From: Eubacteriaceae bacterium
Lineage (GTDB): Bacteria; Bacillota; Clostridia; Lachnospirales; Lachnospiraceae
Direction of reading: 5' to 3'
Assembly: GCA_902362455.1 (NCBI GenBank)
Contig: CABIWJ010000004.1
Span: forward strand, 1-64,000
Length of the DNA: 64,000 nucleotides
Both the position numbers and the translations under genes were made by a program. The notes beneath the pieces are model-generated. The model did no database searches. It had not been told where the DNA came from and saw nothing but the letters and a program-made list of their open reading frames with translations. Shown here piece by piece: positions 8,811-18,544 of this stretch (the first letter of the stretch is position 1; every line of letters begins with the position of its first letter).

Positions 8811-10475
8811 ATGGCAGAAATATGTAATGTAACGGTGGGTGGAGAATTAAAACAGTACAATGAGGGAATAAGTTATACAGAGATTGCTAAAGATTTTCAG
8901 GATCAATATGACAGTCCTATAGTCTTAGTATTGAAGAATGGAAAACTTACAGAGTTATTTAAGAAAGTAACAAGTGATTGCAGAATTGAGTTTTTAACAA
9001 CTAAGACATCGCCCGGAATTGAAGCATACAGAAGAAGTGCAACATTAATAATGTTAAAAGCCTTCTATGATGTGGTAGGTAATAAGAATATTAATAAAAT
9101 TTCGGTACAATATTCGTTAAGCAAAGGTTATTATTGTACATTAAATAGCAAAGTCAAACTTAATCAGGAACTGCTTGATAAAGTTAAGATAAGAATGAAT
9201 GAAATAGTTGCTGAAAATGCTCAGATTAATAAGAGAACTATTGGTACAACAAGTGCTATAGATTTATTTAATCGTCACAGAATGTACGATAAAGAGAAGT
9301 TATTTAAGTATAGAAGAGCATCTAAGGTAAACATTTATAGCCTAAAAGGTTTCGAGGATTATTTCTATGGATATATGGTTCCTAATACAGGTTATGTAAA
9401 ATATTTTGATTTATTTCTGTATGATGAAGGTTTTGTTCTACAATTACCAACTAAGGAGAATCCGAATGTTGTTCCTGAATTCAAGCCACAGAAGAATCTA
9501 TTTAATGTTCTTAAGGAATCGGAAAAATGGAGTGAAACGTTGAAGATAGATACCGTTGGTGCATTAAATGAGCAGATTTCACAAGGAAATATAAAGGATA
9601 TTATTCTTGTGGCAGAGGCATTACAAGAGAAGAAGATTGCTGAAATTGCTACCATGATTGCAGAGAGCAAAGATAAGAAATTCATAATGATAGCAGGTCC
9701 GTCATCTTCAGGAAAAACAAGTTTTTCACATAGATTAAGTATACAACTTAAAGCTAATGGGCTTAATCCACATCCAATTGGTGTTGATGATTATTTTATT
9801 AACCGTGATATTACACCTAGAGATGAAAATGGAAATTATAATTTTGAAGTGTTAGAAGCACTAGATGTAGAGCAATTTAATAAAGACATGTTAGACCTGT
9901 TAGATGGTAAGACAATTAAAATGCCGACATATAATTTCATTACAGGAAAACGTGAATATAAGGGGAATACACTTACACTCGGCAAAGATGACATTTTAGT
10001 AATTGAGGGAATTCATGGACTTAATGATAAATTATCATATGCATTGCCAAAGAACAGCAAATTTAAGATATATATAAGTGCTTTAACACAATTAAATATT
10101 GATGAACATAATAGAATTTCGACAACGGATGGCAGACTTATAAGAAGAATGGTAAGAGATGCAAGAACCAGAGGAATATCTGCAGAAGAGACTATTGCCA
10201 GATGGCAGTCAGTAAGAAATGGTGAAGAAAGCTATATTTTCCCATTTCAGGAGGAAGCAGATGTAATGTTTAATTCTGCACTCATATATGAATTATCCGT
10301 TTTAAAACAATTTGCAGAACCACTATTATTCGGTATACCATCAACATCTCCAGAATATGTTGAAGCTAAGAGATTATTAAAATTCCTGGATTATTTCTTA
10401 GGTGTTAATACAGAGGATATACCTAATAATTCACTTGTAAGGGAGTTTGTAGGTGGAAGTTGCTTTAATGTATAA
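8811..10475 (+). CDS. TGS-like/nucleoside kinase fusion protein (uridine kinase family)
   Basis: The 554-residue protein joins an N-terminal region resembling the TGS and editing-like part of threonyl-tRNA synthetase (about 1-230) to a P-loop kinase of the uridine kinase/phosphoribulokinase type. The Walker A motif is GPSSSGKTSF (about residue 296 onward), followed by VDDYFINRD and LVIEGIHGLN. Such fusions are known in clostridia and are annotated as nucleoside kinases. The natural substrate is not shown by the sequence. The gene starts 3 bases after trmK, with its ribosome binding site (GGAG) inside trmK, so the two are likely translationally coupled. Confidence 0.85.
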   Translation: MAEICNVTVGGELKQYNEGISYTEIAKDFQDQYDSPIVLVLKNGKLTELFKKVTSDCRIEFLTTKTSPGIEAYRRSATLIMLKAFYDVVGNKNINKISVQYSLSKGYYCTLNSKVKLNQELLDKVKIRMNEIVAENAQINKRTIGTTSAIDLFNRHRMYDKEKLFKYRRASKVNIYSLKGFEDYFYGYMVPNTGYVKYFDLFLYDEGFVLQLPTKENPNVVPEFKPQKNLFNVLKESEKWSETLKIDTVGALNEQISQGNIKDIILVAEALQEKKIAEIATMIAESKDKKFIMIAGPSSSGKTSFSHRLSIQLKANGLNPHPIGVDDYFINRDITPRDENGNYNFEVLEALDVEQFNKDMLDLLDGKTIKMPTYNFITGKREYKGNTLTLGKDDILVIEGIHGLNDKLSYALPKNSKFKIYISALTQLNIDEHNRISTTDGRLIRRMVRDARTRGISAEETIARWQSVRNGEESYIFPFQEEADVMFNSALIYELSVLKQFAEPLLFGIPSTSPEYVEAKRLLKFLDYFLGVNTEDIPNNSLVREFVGGSCFNV

Positions 10476-10521
10476 AATTAAATACTTAAACAAAAGTTAA
10501 CAGATTAGTAATATAGAGATG

Positions 10522-10550
10522 TTTACAAAAGATTGTTATAGTGATAAAGT
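10522..10550 (+). promoter_or_regulatory. Candidate promoter of rnpB
   Basis: TTTACA and TAAAGT are spaced by 17 bases. Transcription would start about 7-10 bases downstream, where the P1 stem of RNase P RNA begins. Confidence 0.6.
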
Positions 10551-10560
10551 AATAATGTAT

Positions 10561-10906
10561 TGAGTAGGACAGATAATCGTGGCTGCTATTGGCGAAAGTA
10601 CGCAGGTAAGGAAAGTCCGGGCTTCACAGGGCAGGATGCCAGATAACATCTGGTAGAGGTGACTCTAAGGCCAGTGCAACAGAAATAAACCGCCATATTC
10701 TATATGGTAAGGGTGGAAAGGCAGAGTAAGAGACTACCGCTGTAATGGTAACATTACAGGCACATGTAAACCCCATCCGAAGCAAGACCGAACAGAAAAC
10801 AATTAGTTGCCCGCTAAGTTTTCGGGTAGGTCGCTTGAGCCTATTGGCGACAATAGGACTAGATAGATGATTGTCTAAAACATAACCCGGCTTACAGTTC
10901 TGCTCA
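10561..10906 (+). ncRNA. rnpB: RNase P RNA (type A-like)
   Basis: This is the catalytic RNA of RNase P, which matures tRNA 5' ends. The conserved GGAAAGTCCGGGC, GCCAGTGCAACAGAAA, AAACCGCC, GGTAAGGGTGGAAAGG and 3' AACCCGGCTTACAG blocks are present in order. The ten bases at 10561-10570 pair fully with 10897-10906 to form P1, which sets the ends. I see no protein gene here; open frames on the minus strand are shadows. Confidence 0.96.
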
Positions 10907-10963
10907 TTACAAATGATGAATATAATAATATAGAATTTCAAAAGATAGGATTAAGGTAAGAAT

Positions 10964-11875
10964 ATGAAAAAGCAGATTATAGGATTGGTTATATCGATTG
11001 TACTTGCCATTATAGTAATATGTGTTGGTGTGTTTGGCTCAGGTAGGATTAAATCATCAGATAAGAACAACAAAAGTGAAGAAAAAACATCAAAAGTAGT
11101 TGAGTCAGGTAATAAAGAAGATACTTCGAATAAAGATGAGATAAACTCTGAAGAAACAACCTCAGAAGAGGCAACAACACAGCCTGAAAGTACTACACTT
11201 GAAGAGACAACTTCAGAAGGAGAATCAGTTGATAAAATAGATTATTCGAATCCTAATATAGACCCAGCTAAACCAATGGTCGCATTAACATTTGATGATG
11301 GACCTGGTGGAGAAAGTACAATAAGAATATTGGATGCATTAAAGAAATATAATGCTCATGCAACATTTTTCGTTGTAGGTTCTAATATAGATAAATATGC
11401 AGATATTATCAAAAGAGAAGCAGCGGAGGGAAGTGAAGTTGGAAATCATACAAATTCACATGCACAGCTTACTAAATTAGATACCAATGGTATACTAAGT
11501 GAGGTAAATGGTGTTAAAGAAAAAATTATGCAGCTTACAGGACAGAAAGTAGTTCCAATCAGACCTCCATATGGTGCGGTAGATGATAATGTTATGGCAA
11601 CAATTACTGACCCGGTTATATTGTGGTCAATTGATACATTAGACTGGAAGACGAGAGATGCGCAGTCAACTATTCAGAATATCCAGTCATCTGTCTATGA
11701 TGGTGCGATTATTTTGATGCATGACATCTATTCCACAACAGCAGATGCGGCTGTAAATATTATTGACTGGCTACATAGTCAGGGATACCAGATGGTTACA
11801 GTGAGTGAATTGGGATATTACAGAAGAGGTGGTTTAAAGACCGGAGTAAGATATGGAGCATTGCAGCCAGAGTAA
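10964..11875 (+). CDS. Membrane-anchored polysaccharide deacetylase (NodB family)
   Basis: It is probably a cell-surface deacetylase acting on peptidoglycan N-acetylglucosamine, which affects lysozyme sensitivity. An N-terminal TM/signal anchor (about 5-25) and a Ser/Thr/Glu-rich linker (about 28-95) lead to the NodB domain. That domain has ALTFDDGPGG (motif 1, metal Asp), NHTNSHAQL (motif 2 His residues), RPPYGA (motif 3), LWSIDTLDW (motif 4) and ILMHD (motif 5). All catalytic motifs look intact. Length is 303 residues. It is followed by a strong terminator shared with pyrI. Confidence 0.92.
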   Translation: MKKQIIGLVISIVLAIIVICVGVFGSGRIKSSDKNNKSEEKTSKVVESGNKEDTSNKDEINSEETTSEEATTQPESTTLEETTSEGESVDKIDYSNPNIDPAKPMVALTFDDGPGGESTIRILDALKKYNAHATFFVVGSNIDKYADIIKREAAEGSEVGNHTNSHAQLTKLDTNGILSEVNGVKEKIMQLTGQKVVPIRPPYGAVDDNVMATITDPVILWSIDTLDWKTRDAQSTIQNIQSSVYDGAIILMHDIYSTTADAAVNIIDWLHSQGYQMVTVSELGYYRRGGLKTGVRYGALQPE

Positions 11876-11924
11876 AGTTTGAAATATATAAGGAGTAATA
11901 CAACCAAAGTAAAGATAAGATGTA

Positions 11925-11998
11925 AAAACAGTCATCATTGTATGAAGTCAATATCAGATTATTTCTGATTCTTGGATTAATACAATGATGACTGTTTT
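11925..11998. terminator. Bidirectional terminator between the deacetylase and pyrI
   Basis: A 19-bp perfect inverted repeat (11925-11943 with 11980-11998) begins with AAAACAGTCATC and ends with the complement TTTT. A smaller ATCAGA/TCTGAT hairpin is nested inside. The A and T flanks let it work for both convergent genes. Confidence 0.85.
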
Positions 11999-12017
11999 GT
12001 GTTGTTTTTAAAGTTTA

Positions 12018-12461
12018 TTAAAGAGATGGATTATATTTCTCTTCACAATATTTACAACGGTAAACTTCATTTTCCTTATCGGCAAGGAAGAAAATCTGCT
12101 CTAGTTCCTGTTCTATTGAAGTAATACATCTTGGATTCTTGCATCTGATTACATTTCTAATTAATTTTGGAAGCTTTAAGTCCTTCTTTTCGTAAATAAC
12201 ACCATCTTTAATAATATTGACAGTTATATCGTGATCAATGAATCCAAGGATATCTAAGTCAACTAAATCAAGAGAACCCTCAATTTTAATAATATCTTTT
12301 CGCCCCATTTTATTACTGCGTGCATTTTTGATTATGGCAACCTGACAGTCTAATTTATCAAGCCCTAAATATTTATATATAGACATTGATTTTCCTGCTT
12401 TAATATGGTCTAAAACAATGCCTTCATTAAGAGAACCTACATTTAACATATTAAACCTCAT
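12018..12461 (-). CDS. pyrI: Aspartate carbamoyltransferase regulatory subunit
   Basis: This is the nucleotide-binding regulatory chain that gives PyrB allosteric control (CTP/UTP inhibition and ATP activation in the E. coli enzyme). The 147-residue product has the N-terminal allosteric domain. The C-terminal zinc domain carries four Cys: CKNPRC, then YRCKYC. It lies downstream of pyrB in the same operon, 85 bases after its stop, with a hairpin between them. A pyrI-containing, PyrR-independent pattern is common in Lachnospiraceae. Confidence 0.96.
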   Translation of the reverse strand: MRFNMLNVGSLNEGIVLDHIKAGKSMSIYKYLGLDKLDCQVAIIKNARSNKMGRKDIIKIEGSLDLVDLDILGFIDHDITVNIIKDGVIYEKKDLKLPKLIRNVIRCKNPRCITSIEQELEQIFFLADKENEVYRCKYCEEKYNPSL

Positions 12462-12485
12462 TTCTGCGTTGTGTTATGTTACTAA

Positions 12486-12516
12486 GGGTTTGCGACAGCA
12501 ACGCAAGCACAAACCC
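12486..12516 (-). repeat. Hairpin in the pyrB-pyrI spacer
   Basis: GGGTTTG (12486-12492) pairs with CAAACCC (12510-12516) around a GC-rich loop that contains GCGACAGC and ACGCAAGC. It lies just upstream of the pyrI ribosome binding site and may tune pyrI expression or protect mRNA ends. No U tract follows. Confidence 0.55.
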
Positions 12517-12546
12517 GTTTGTTATAGTTTTTAATAAGATTTATGA

Positions 12547-13467
12547 TTAATTAACTTTTATATTTAAAAGTGTAAGAATAAGTGCCATTCTTACGTATAC
12601 ACCATATTGAACCTGTTTAAAGTATGCAGCACGTTCATCGTCATCAACTTCAACAGAAATTTCATTTACACGAGGAAGAGGGTGGAGGACAAGCATATCT
12701 TTTCTGGCTAATGCCATCTTATCAGCATTAAGTATGTAGCTGTCTTTTAATCTTATATATTCTTCTTCATTAAAGAAACGTTCACGCTGTACACGAGTCA
12801 TATATAAAATATCAAGTTCAGGCATTATGTCTTCAAGATGTTCAACTTCTTTATATTCAATATTATTTTTTTCTAAAACGTCCTGTTTAATATAATCAGG
12901 AATTCTTAATTCTTTTGGTGAAATAAGAACAAATTTAATACCTGTGTATCTGACGAGTGCATTTATAAGAGAATGTACGGTACGCCCGAACTTAAGATCA
13001 CCACACAGACCGATAACTAAATTATCAAGTCTACCCTTGAGAGATTTGATTGTCATAAGGTCTGTTAAAGTTTGCGTTGGATGCTGATGTCCACCATCGC
13101 CAGCATTAATTACAGGAATCGATGATTTGGTGGAGGCAACTAAAGGTGCACCTTCTTTTGGATGACGCATTGCACAGATATCTGCATAGCAGGATATAAT
13201 TCGGATAGTATCTGAGACACTTTCCCCTTTTGAAGCTGAACTTGAATCAGCTGAAGGAAAGCCGAGTACATTGCCGCCAAGATTAAGCATTGCAGCTTCA
13301 AAGCTTAAACGGGTTCTTGTACTAGGCTCATAGAACAAAGTAGCTAATTTTTTACCTTTACAGGCATCTTTGTATTTATCAGGATTATGTTCAATATCTG
13401 TAGCTAAAGCAAGTAAATCATCTAGCTCTTCAACTGAAAAATCCAATGGACTTAATAAATGACGCAT
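12547..13467 (-). CDS. pyrB: Aspartate carbamoyltransferase catalytic subunit
   Basis: It catalyses carbamoyl phosphate + L-aspartate to N-carbamoyl-L-aspartate, the first committed step of pyrimidine synthesis. Landmarks in the 306 residues are the carbamoyl-phosphate motif STRTRLSFE (about 51-59), SSASKGES (flexible 80s loop with Ser/Lys), HPTQTLTDL, and LHPLPR near the C terminus. AGGAGG precedes the ATG. The carbamoyl phosphate synthetase and later pyr genes are not in the window. Confidence 0.97.
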   Translation of the reverse strand: MRHLLSPLDFSVEELDDLLALATDIEHNPDKYKDACKGKKLATLFYEPSTRTRLSFEAAMLNLGGNVLGFPSADSSSASKGESVSDTIRIISCYADICAMRHPKEGAPLVASTKSSIPVINAGDGGHQHPTQTLTDLMTIKSLKGRLDNLVIGLCGDLKFGRTVHSLINALVRYTGIKFVLISPKELRIPDYIKQDVLEKNNIEYKEVEHLEDIMPELDILYMTRVQRERFFNEEEYIRLKDSYILNADKMALARKDMLVLHPLPRVNEISVEVDDDERAAYFKQVQYGVYVRMALILTLLNIKVN

Positions 13468-13581
13468 AATTCCTCCTAACTGTCATACTTATGTATGAAC
13501 TTTTAAATAATATATTAATATATGTTTTAAGTAATTGCAATTAGAAAATAAAAATATTCTTCAAAATTAAAAAAAAAACTA

Positions 13582-13610
13582 TTTACAAAAAGATAATCAT
13601 ATATTATAAT
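13582..13610 (+). promoter_or_regulatory. Sigma-A promoter of the Tad-like operon
   Basis: TTTACA and a perfect TATAAT are separated by exactly 17 bases. It is followed 40 bases later by GGAGGG and the first gene of the operon. Confidence 0.8.
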
Positions 13611-13660
13611 AAGTAACATCTCAAATAACAAATAAAATATCAGGAATATGGAGGGACTAT

Positions 13661-14326
13661 ACGAAAAAGAAGAAGATAATATGTTTTGGAAATGAGTATA
13701 AGGACTATGTTATGTATTGTGCATTTATACTTAATAATATGGGATATAGGATATTGGTAAATGACTGGAGTAATACAAAGGAATTATCACATGTAATATC
13801 GCACAATGATTATTCAAACACGATAAGAACATATAGAAATATAGATTTTAATTTTTCGTATGATGAATTAAAAGGCTATGACTATGTAATAACATATATA
13901 ACAGAGTATGATACGATTGCAGGCAGACTTGATATATCGGGTTATTGCTATATGATTATAAATTCCTCTGTATATAAGAATAGTATTTTTAAATGTGAGA
14001 ATATAATAAGGAAATTTAAAGGAGATATTATATTTATAATAAGGGACCGAATAGGTAGTATTGGAAGAAAATATATTGGGAAATTTATGATATCATCAGA
14101 TAAAATTTTGTGTATGTATGAGGTAAAATTTGATGAATATGATAAGGAATATCAATATGGAATGGATTATGATGGGTTGATTGAATTTAAGTATCTGTCA
14201 GATGATTTATGCAAAGCATTAGTTAAAAGTATTTCCATTATAAGTGGAAGAAGTCAGAATATTGTAAAAAAAGCATTAAAATGGGCGAAAGGGGGCAAGG
14301 TATTTGATAATAGGTTTTTGGAGTGA
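13661..14326 (+). CDS. Tad-locus protein of unknown function, candidate ACG start
   Basis: I do not recognise this protein. It opens a secretion operon. The strong site GGAGGG (13650-13655) is followed 5 bases later by ACG AAA AAG AAG. From there the frame reads TKKKKIICFGNEYKDYV, a beta-strand-like start. The first conventional start in frame is the ATG at 13712, with no ribosome binding site at a usable distance, and it would remove that strand. The full product would be 221 residues without TM segments. Read from the sequence it is cytoplasmic, and the next gene overlaps it by 23 bases. A link to pilus regulation or assembly is inferred only from position. Confidence 0.6.
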   Translation, partial: TKKKKIICFGNEYKDYVMYCAFILNNMGYRILVNDWSNTKELSHVISHNDYSNTIRTYRNIDFNFSYDELKGYDYVITYITEYDTIAGRLDISGYCYMIINSSVYKNSIFKCENIIRKFKGDIIFIIRDRIGSIGRKYIGKFMISSDKILCMYEVKFDEYDKEYQYGMDYDGLIEFKYLSDDLCKALVKSISIISGRSQNIVKKALKWAKGGKVFDNRFLE

Positions 14327-15107
14327 GAAACCGGGAAGAGGTTCATCTACATACAATATGATTGCCGCAGGTCTTGGAATTTCTGAAAGATGCAATAAAC
14401 GTGTTATTCTTATGCAGGGCAAACATGATTATAACAGGATTGAATATGCATTTACACCATATGATGATGAGAGTGTAATGAAAGAGGATTATGGATATTA
14501 TAATTATGGAGGTATGGATTCTATAATTAGTAAGTTAGAAAATAATATTTTAACTGAGAAGGAATTTAATAAAGAGATAATCGCCATAAGGAATACAAAT
14601 CTGTGCTATATATTATCAGGTAAAGGCAGGAATAATACCGAATTTCAGAGTAGATTTCTAAAATGCTATGATAAATATATAGAATTTCTAAAGAATTCCA
14701 ATGATATCTGTATGATAGAATTGGATAATAATCTTCAGTATGTGAATAGCGAGAAGTTTAATAAATTCGATGTTTTTATAGTTAATCTTCCCCAGGACAT
14801 TAAATCATTACATAAAATTGTAAAGAACAAAGATGTAATGAACAAAGCATTATTTATTGTGGGTAACTACGATGTCAATTCAGAATATAATCTGAATAAT
14901 ATCCGCAGAAAATATGGTATAGACGAGAAAAGAATATGTGCCATACCTTATAGTGTGAAATTCAGGGATGCTGTATGCAGTGGTAGAAGCCAGGAATTCT
15001 ATGAAAGGCATATGGAGAAGAAAAAAGGAGACAGTGAATACGAATTCATAAGGGCGATAGAATGTATGACGAAACTTATAATGGAGAGGTGCTTAAGTGG
15101 AGAATAA
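14304..15107 (+). CDS. TadZ/CpaE-like deviant ParA-family protein
   Basis: In Tad systems TadZ/CpaE is a MinD/ParA-type ATPase that positions the apparatus at the cell pole. This 267-residue protein begins GFWSEKPGRGSSTYNMIAAG. That is a deviant Walker A at the position where MinD/ParA proteins have KGGVGKTT, followed by an ILMQG strand. The rest is divergent and ATPase activity is uncertain because the signature Lys is missing. The start is a TTG at 14304 preceded by AGGGGG about 8 bases upstream. It overlaps the genes on both sides, which indicates translational coupling. Confidence 0.65.
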   Translation: MIIGFWSEKPGRGSSTYNMIAAGLGISERCNKRVILMQGKHDYNRIEYAFTPYDDESVMKEDYGYYNYGGMDSIISKLENNILTEKEFNKEIIAIRNTNLCYILSGKGRNNTEFQSRFLKCYDKYIEFLKNSNDICMIELDNNLQYVNSEKFNKFDVFIVNLPQDIKSLHKIVKNKDVMNKALFIVGNYDVNSEYNLNNIRRKYGIDEKRICAIPYSVKFRDAVCSGRSQEFYERHMEKKKGDSEYEFIRAIECMTKLIMERCLSGE

Positions 15108-16680
15108 ACATAAGGAAAAATTAACTATTGAAAAATTAATAGAGACAATAAATGAAGAAATTAATGGAATATTAAGAGCAAATCTATATGAAATAGGATT
15201 AAATGATGAGGAGTTAAAAAGGTTAAGAATAAGAAAAAGAGAACTTAGAAGTGCTTTGAAAAACTGTGGAGTAGGTGATATATATTCAAAGGAGTATATA
15301 AAGGCAGCAATTAAGAATATTCTGCTGGATAAACTTCATATAAGTGAGGATGATATTTCAGATATAATATGCTTTAATAAACTTTCAAAACTGTCCATAA
15401 AAGATAAATTTGATATTGTATTATTTCAATATAAGAAGAAATATAAGTATGATGGTTTTATTAAAATGGCTGATGAATTTGGTTTGCTTGAACCAATACA
15501 TACTGCCAATGGACTAAAATATGAGATTTCCAAAGAAGATGTAGAAGATATTTTCAATAGTGTTTATGTGCATAAACCCTTTGAAGAAAAACTTGATATT
15601 CTAATACAGAGAATTTATGAGAGATATAGAGGACTTGGAGTAATCGATGAATTAAGGGATATGAAGATTGATGGAATATCAGGGGGAGTTTCCGGAAGAG
15701 ACGGAGATTATCACAGTGTATGGGCATTTATACGAGGTAAAACTGTACATATATCATTCCTGGATTTTGAAAGCGAAGATGAATTAGAAAGAATATGTAT
15801 GAATATATACAGGTACAATCATCCGGGACAGTTATCGATGACAAGAGGATATATTGTAAATGAGATGAAAGACCATTCAAGAGTTGTAGTCGTACGTCCA
15901 CCTTTTGCAGAAAGTTTTGCATTCTTCGTTAGAAAGTTCGATACAATTGAACATAAAGATTTAAGAGAACTTATAACAGATGATAATAATGAAATAGTTA
16001 TAAGTGTGCTCAAATGGATCGTAAAAGGGTGTCAGGTATGTGGAATTACAGGAGCACAAGGAAGTGGAAAGACTACGTTATTAATGGCTTTAATTGCATA
16101 TATACCACAGACATATACTTTGCGTATACAGGAGTTAGCTTTTGAATTACATCTAAGAGATGTATATACGGACAGAAATATTCTGACATTTCAGGAAACT
16201 GATTTTATTTCAGGGCAAGAAGGGTTGGATTTACAGAAGAAAACAGATGGAGTGGTTAATATATTAGGTGAAGTGGCTTCAGCACCGGTTGCATCATGGC
16301 TTGTCCAGATGGCAATGGTAGCTTCACTATTTACAATGTTTACTCATCATGCAAAGACGACAGAAAGCTTGATAAAATATCTAAGAAATTGTCTGCTTAC
16401 AGATGGTTCATTTAGAAATGAAAAAATAGCAGAAGAGCAGGTCGTTGATGTTATAAGATTTGACATACATATGGAGAAAGATATAAATGGACACAGATAT
16501 ATTGAAAGAATATCAGAGATTGTTTCAGAGAATGGCTCATATAAGATAGTTGACATTGTTAAATATGACAATGGTAGATATGTTAAAAAAGCGGATTTTT
16601 CGCAGAAAGTAATGAAGAATATGGTATTGCATATGACTAAAGAAGAGGGGAAAGAATTTATTGAAGAATATGGTGTATAA
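15097..16680 (+). CDS. TadA/CpaF-type secretion ATPase
   Basis: This cytoplasmic hexameric ATPase would power pilus-like fibre assembly. The 527-residue protein has an N-terminal helical domain and the CpaF core. Walker A is GAQGSGKTT (residues 319-327), followed by RIQELAFEL, a Walker-B-like segment ILGEVASAPVASW and the His box FTHHAKT. GTG start at 15097 after GGAGAGG; it overlaps the previous gene by 11 bases. Its neighbours (TadZ-like and platform protein) support a Tad-like system rather than conjugation or competence. Confidence 0.88.
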   Translation: MENKHKEKLTIEKLIETINEEINGILRANLYEIGLNDEELKRLRIRKRELRSALKNCGVGDIYSKEYIKAAIKNILLDKLHISEDDISDIICFNKLSKLSIKDKFDIVLFQYKKKYKYDGFIKMADEFGLLEPIHTANGLKYEISKEDVEDIFNSVYVHKPFEEKLDILIQRIYERYRGLGVIDELRDMKIDGISGGVSGRDGDYHSVWAFIRGKTVHISFLDFESEDELERICMNIYRYNHPGQLSMTRGYIVNEMKDHSRVVVVRPPFAESFAFFVRKFDTIEHKDLRELITDDNNEIVISVLKWIVKGCQVCGITGAQGSGKTTLLMALIAYIPQTYTLRIQELAFELHLRDVYTDRNILTFQETDFISGQEGLDLQKKTDGVVNILGEVASAPVASWLVQMAMVASLFTMFTHHAKTTESLIKYLRNCLLTDGSFRNEKIAEEQVVDVIRFDIHMEKDINGHRYIERISEIVSENGSYKIVDIVKYDNGRYVKKADFSQKVMKNMVLHMTKEEGKEFIEEYGV

Positions 16681-18283
16681 GCTAATAAAAAATAATATAT
16701 TTACAAAGAGTATGGTTAATGTAATAGAGGAGAGAATGTCGATTATTTATCCGGGAAATAAAGAGAAGGTAGTTGATGTGACTTTGAAAGAAATACTAAA
16801 AATAATAATTATTAACATTTTAGTAGTTTCTATAATATTGCTTTATGGAAAAACAAATATATTTTATGTGTTTATGAGTTTTATGATTATGTATATGTTA
16901 TCTAAAAATAAAGTGTATTCGAAATTCAATATGCTTGATATAAAGTTATTAAAGCAATTTGAAAAATTTCTACAGGATGTAAGATTTAAGTTTAAATATG
17001 ATGGAATGATTGACGAGGCACTACAGGAAGCATTACAGAACTCAGATTATGAAATGTATCTCCAGGGAAATCTTCTACTTGAAAGTCTGAATGATAAGGA
17101 GTCTGATAGTTATACATATGTAGATATTGCACCTAACAGTTTCTTTATGACATTTTATGCTTTATGTGTAACAGTAAAAAGATATGGAGATAAAATAAAA
17201 AATGATAAATCATTATTTATTATGAATTTATCATTTTTAAAAGATGATATTAATACGGAGATATTGAAACGGGAAAAAATAAATGCAATGTTTATGGGAT
17301 TAACAGGTATAATTGTAATTCCTTTGTTTGCAATAAAATCAATATGCATATGGGGAATAAGAAATATTCCGCAACTAACGGATTATTATAATGGAGTAAT
17401 TGGCAAGCTGACAATTGTTATTATAACAGTTATAACATTAATTATATTTAATATAGTTATGAAATTAAAATATCCAATAGACTTTGATAATAATAAAAGC
17501 CTATGGATTAAGGAACTACTTGATATAAAATGGGTTGATGAACTAATTATGCAGCACATTAGTAAAAATTATAAGAAATATTATAGAATGGATATGTTCT
17601 TAAAATCTATAGTGTATAAATACAACGTTAAAGAATTTTTAATATGTCGGATTTTCAAAAGTATAGGTACGTTTATTTTAAGTACGGTTTTGATTATAAG
17701 TATGGGAATACATAAAATAGGTATATTAGGTGTAGGCATTTCAGTTTTACTTATAGCTTGCGTAACAATATGTACATATAATTATGAATATATGATGTTA
17801 TTAATCAGAGAAAAGCTTCTTAAGATAAGCAGGGAAGAAGAAATTGTCAGATTTCAGTCAGTCATATTAATACTTATGTATATGGACAGAGTATCTATAG
17901 AAGTTATCTTAGAATGGTTAGAAAGATTTGCGATAGTATTTAAAAATAATATTGAAAGAATAGCAGATACACTTGTATACAAAGGAATAAAGGTATTTGA
18001 TGATGCAAAAGATGACGTTGCATTTTTGCCTTTTGAGAGACTTATGGATTGCTTTATAGCAAGTGACAGGATTGGAATAGAGAAATCCTTTTCGGATATT
18101 TTATCAGACAGGGCTTATTATGTGGAAAAGCATAAACAGGAGAATGATCTGATTATTAATAATAAAGCATTAATTGCCAAATTTATATCATTTATTCCGA
18201 TATGTATTGTAATTTGCTTTGTGTTAGTAATACCTTTTGTATATCAGGGATTAAGGCAGATACAATCATTTACATTAATTTAG
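16670..18283 (+). CDS. Fused TadB-TadC-like platform membrane protein
   Basis: It is predicted to be the inner-membrane platform of the secretion machine (T2SS-F/GspF superfamily). The layout repeats: a TM pair (about 45-80), a soluble helical domain (about 90-200) and a TM pair (about 205-265), then a second TM pair (about 330-380), a helical domain (about 390-500) and a C-terminal TM (about 505-530). This is what a tandem TadB plus TadC would look like in one chain of 537 residues. Similarity is weak and the assignment leans on topology and context. ATG at 16670 overlaps tadA; TTG at 16661 is an alternative start. Confidence 0.65.
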   Translation: MVYKLIKNNIFTKSMVNVIEERMSIIYPGNKEKVVDVTLKEILKIIIINILVVSIILLYGKTNIFYVFMSFMIMYMLSKNKVYSKFNMLDIKLLKQFEKFLQDVRFKFKYDGMIDEALQEALQNSDYEMYLQGNLLLESLNDKESDSYTYVDIAPNSFFMTFYALCVTVKRYGDKIKNDKSLFIMNLSFLKDDINTEILKREKINAMFMGLTGIIVIPLFAIKSICIWGIRNIPQLTDYYNGVIGKLTIVIITVITLIIFNIVMKLKYPIDFDNNKSLWIKELLDIKWVDELIMQHISKNYKKYYRMDMFLKSIVYKYNVKEFLICRIFKSIGTFILSTVLIISMGIHKIGILGVGISVLLIACVTICTYNYEYMMLLIREKLLKISREEEIVRFQSVILILMYMDRVSIEVILEWLERFAIVFKNNIERIADTLVYKGIKVFDDAKDDVAFLPFERLMDCFIASDRIGIEKSFSDILSDRAYYVEKHKQENDLIINNKALIAKFISFIPICIVICFVLVIPFVYQGLRQIQSFTLI

Positions 18284-18544
18284 ATATATATTCAGTTATT
18301 TAGAGGTTTTTAAAGTGACAGCAGAATAAGTTATATTTGAATAATAGATATTTAAATATATAAAATAAAAAAAATAGTAAGAAAAATAAAAATAGTAAAA
18401 TGAAAGGAAGGCTAGTCTTATAAAATGCAGTATATATTGATTGTTTAATAATATGGCAAGTTGCATAAAAGTGTAGATTAGATGATTAATAGTATAAGAT
18501 AACGGGATAGTATCATTTATATAGGACTATGTAAAGGTGAAAAT
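18284..18544. other. AT-rich spacer within the Tad-like locus
   Basis: No gene or strong hairpin is seen in this 261-base gap between the platform gene and the pilin-like genes. It may hold a separate promoter for the latter, but I cannot point to a convincing one. Confidence 0.5.

Noticed and set aside
10624..10941. Minus-strand open frame of about 105 codons
   Set aside because: It lies entirely within and just past RNase P RNA, whose conserved blocks and P1 pairing are clear.
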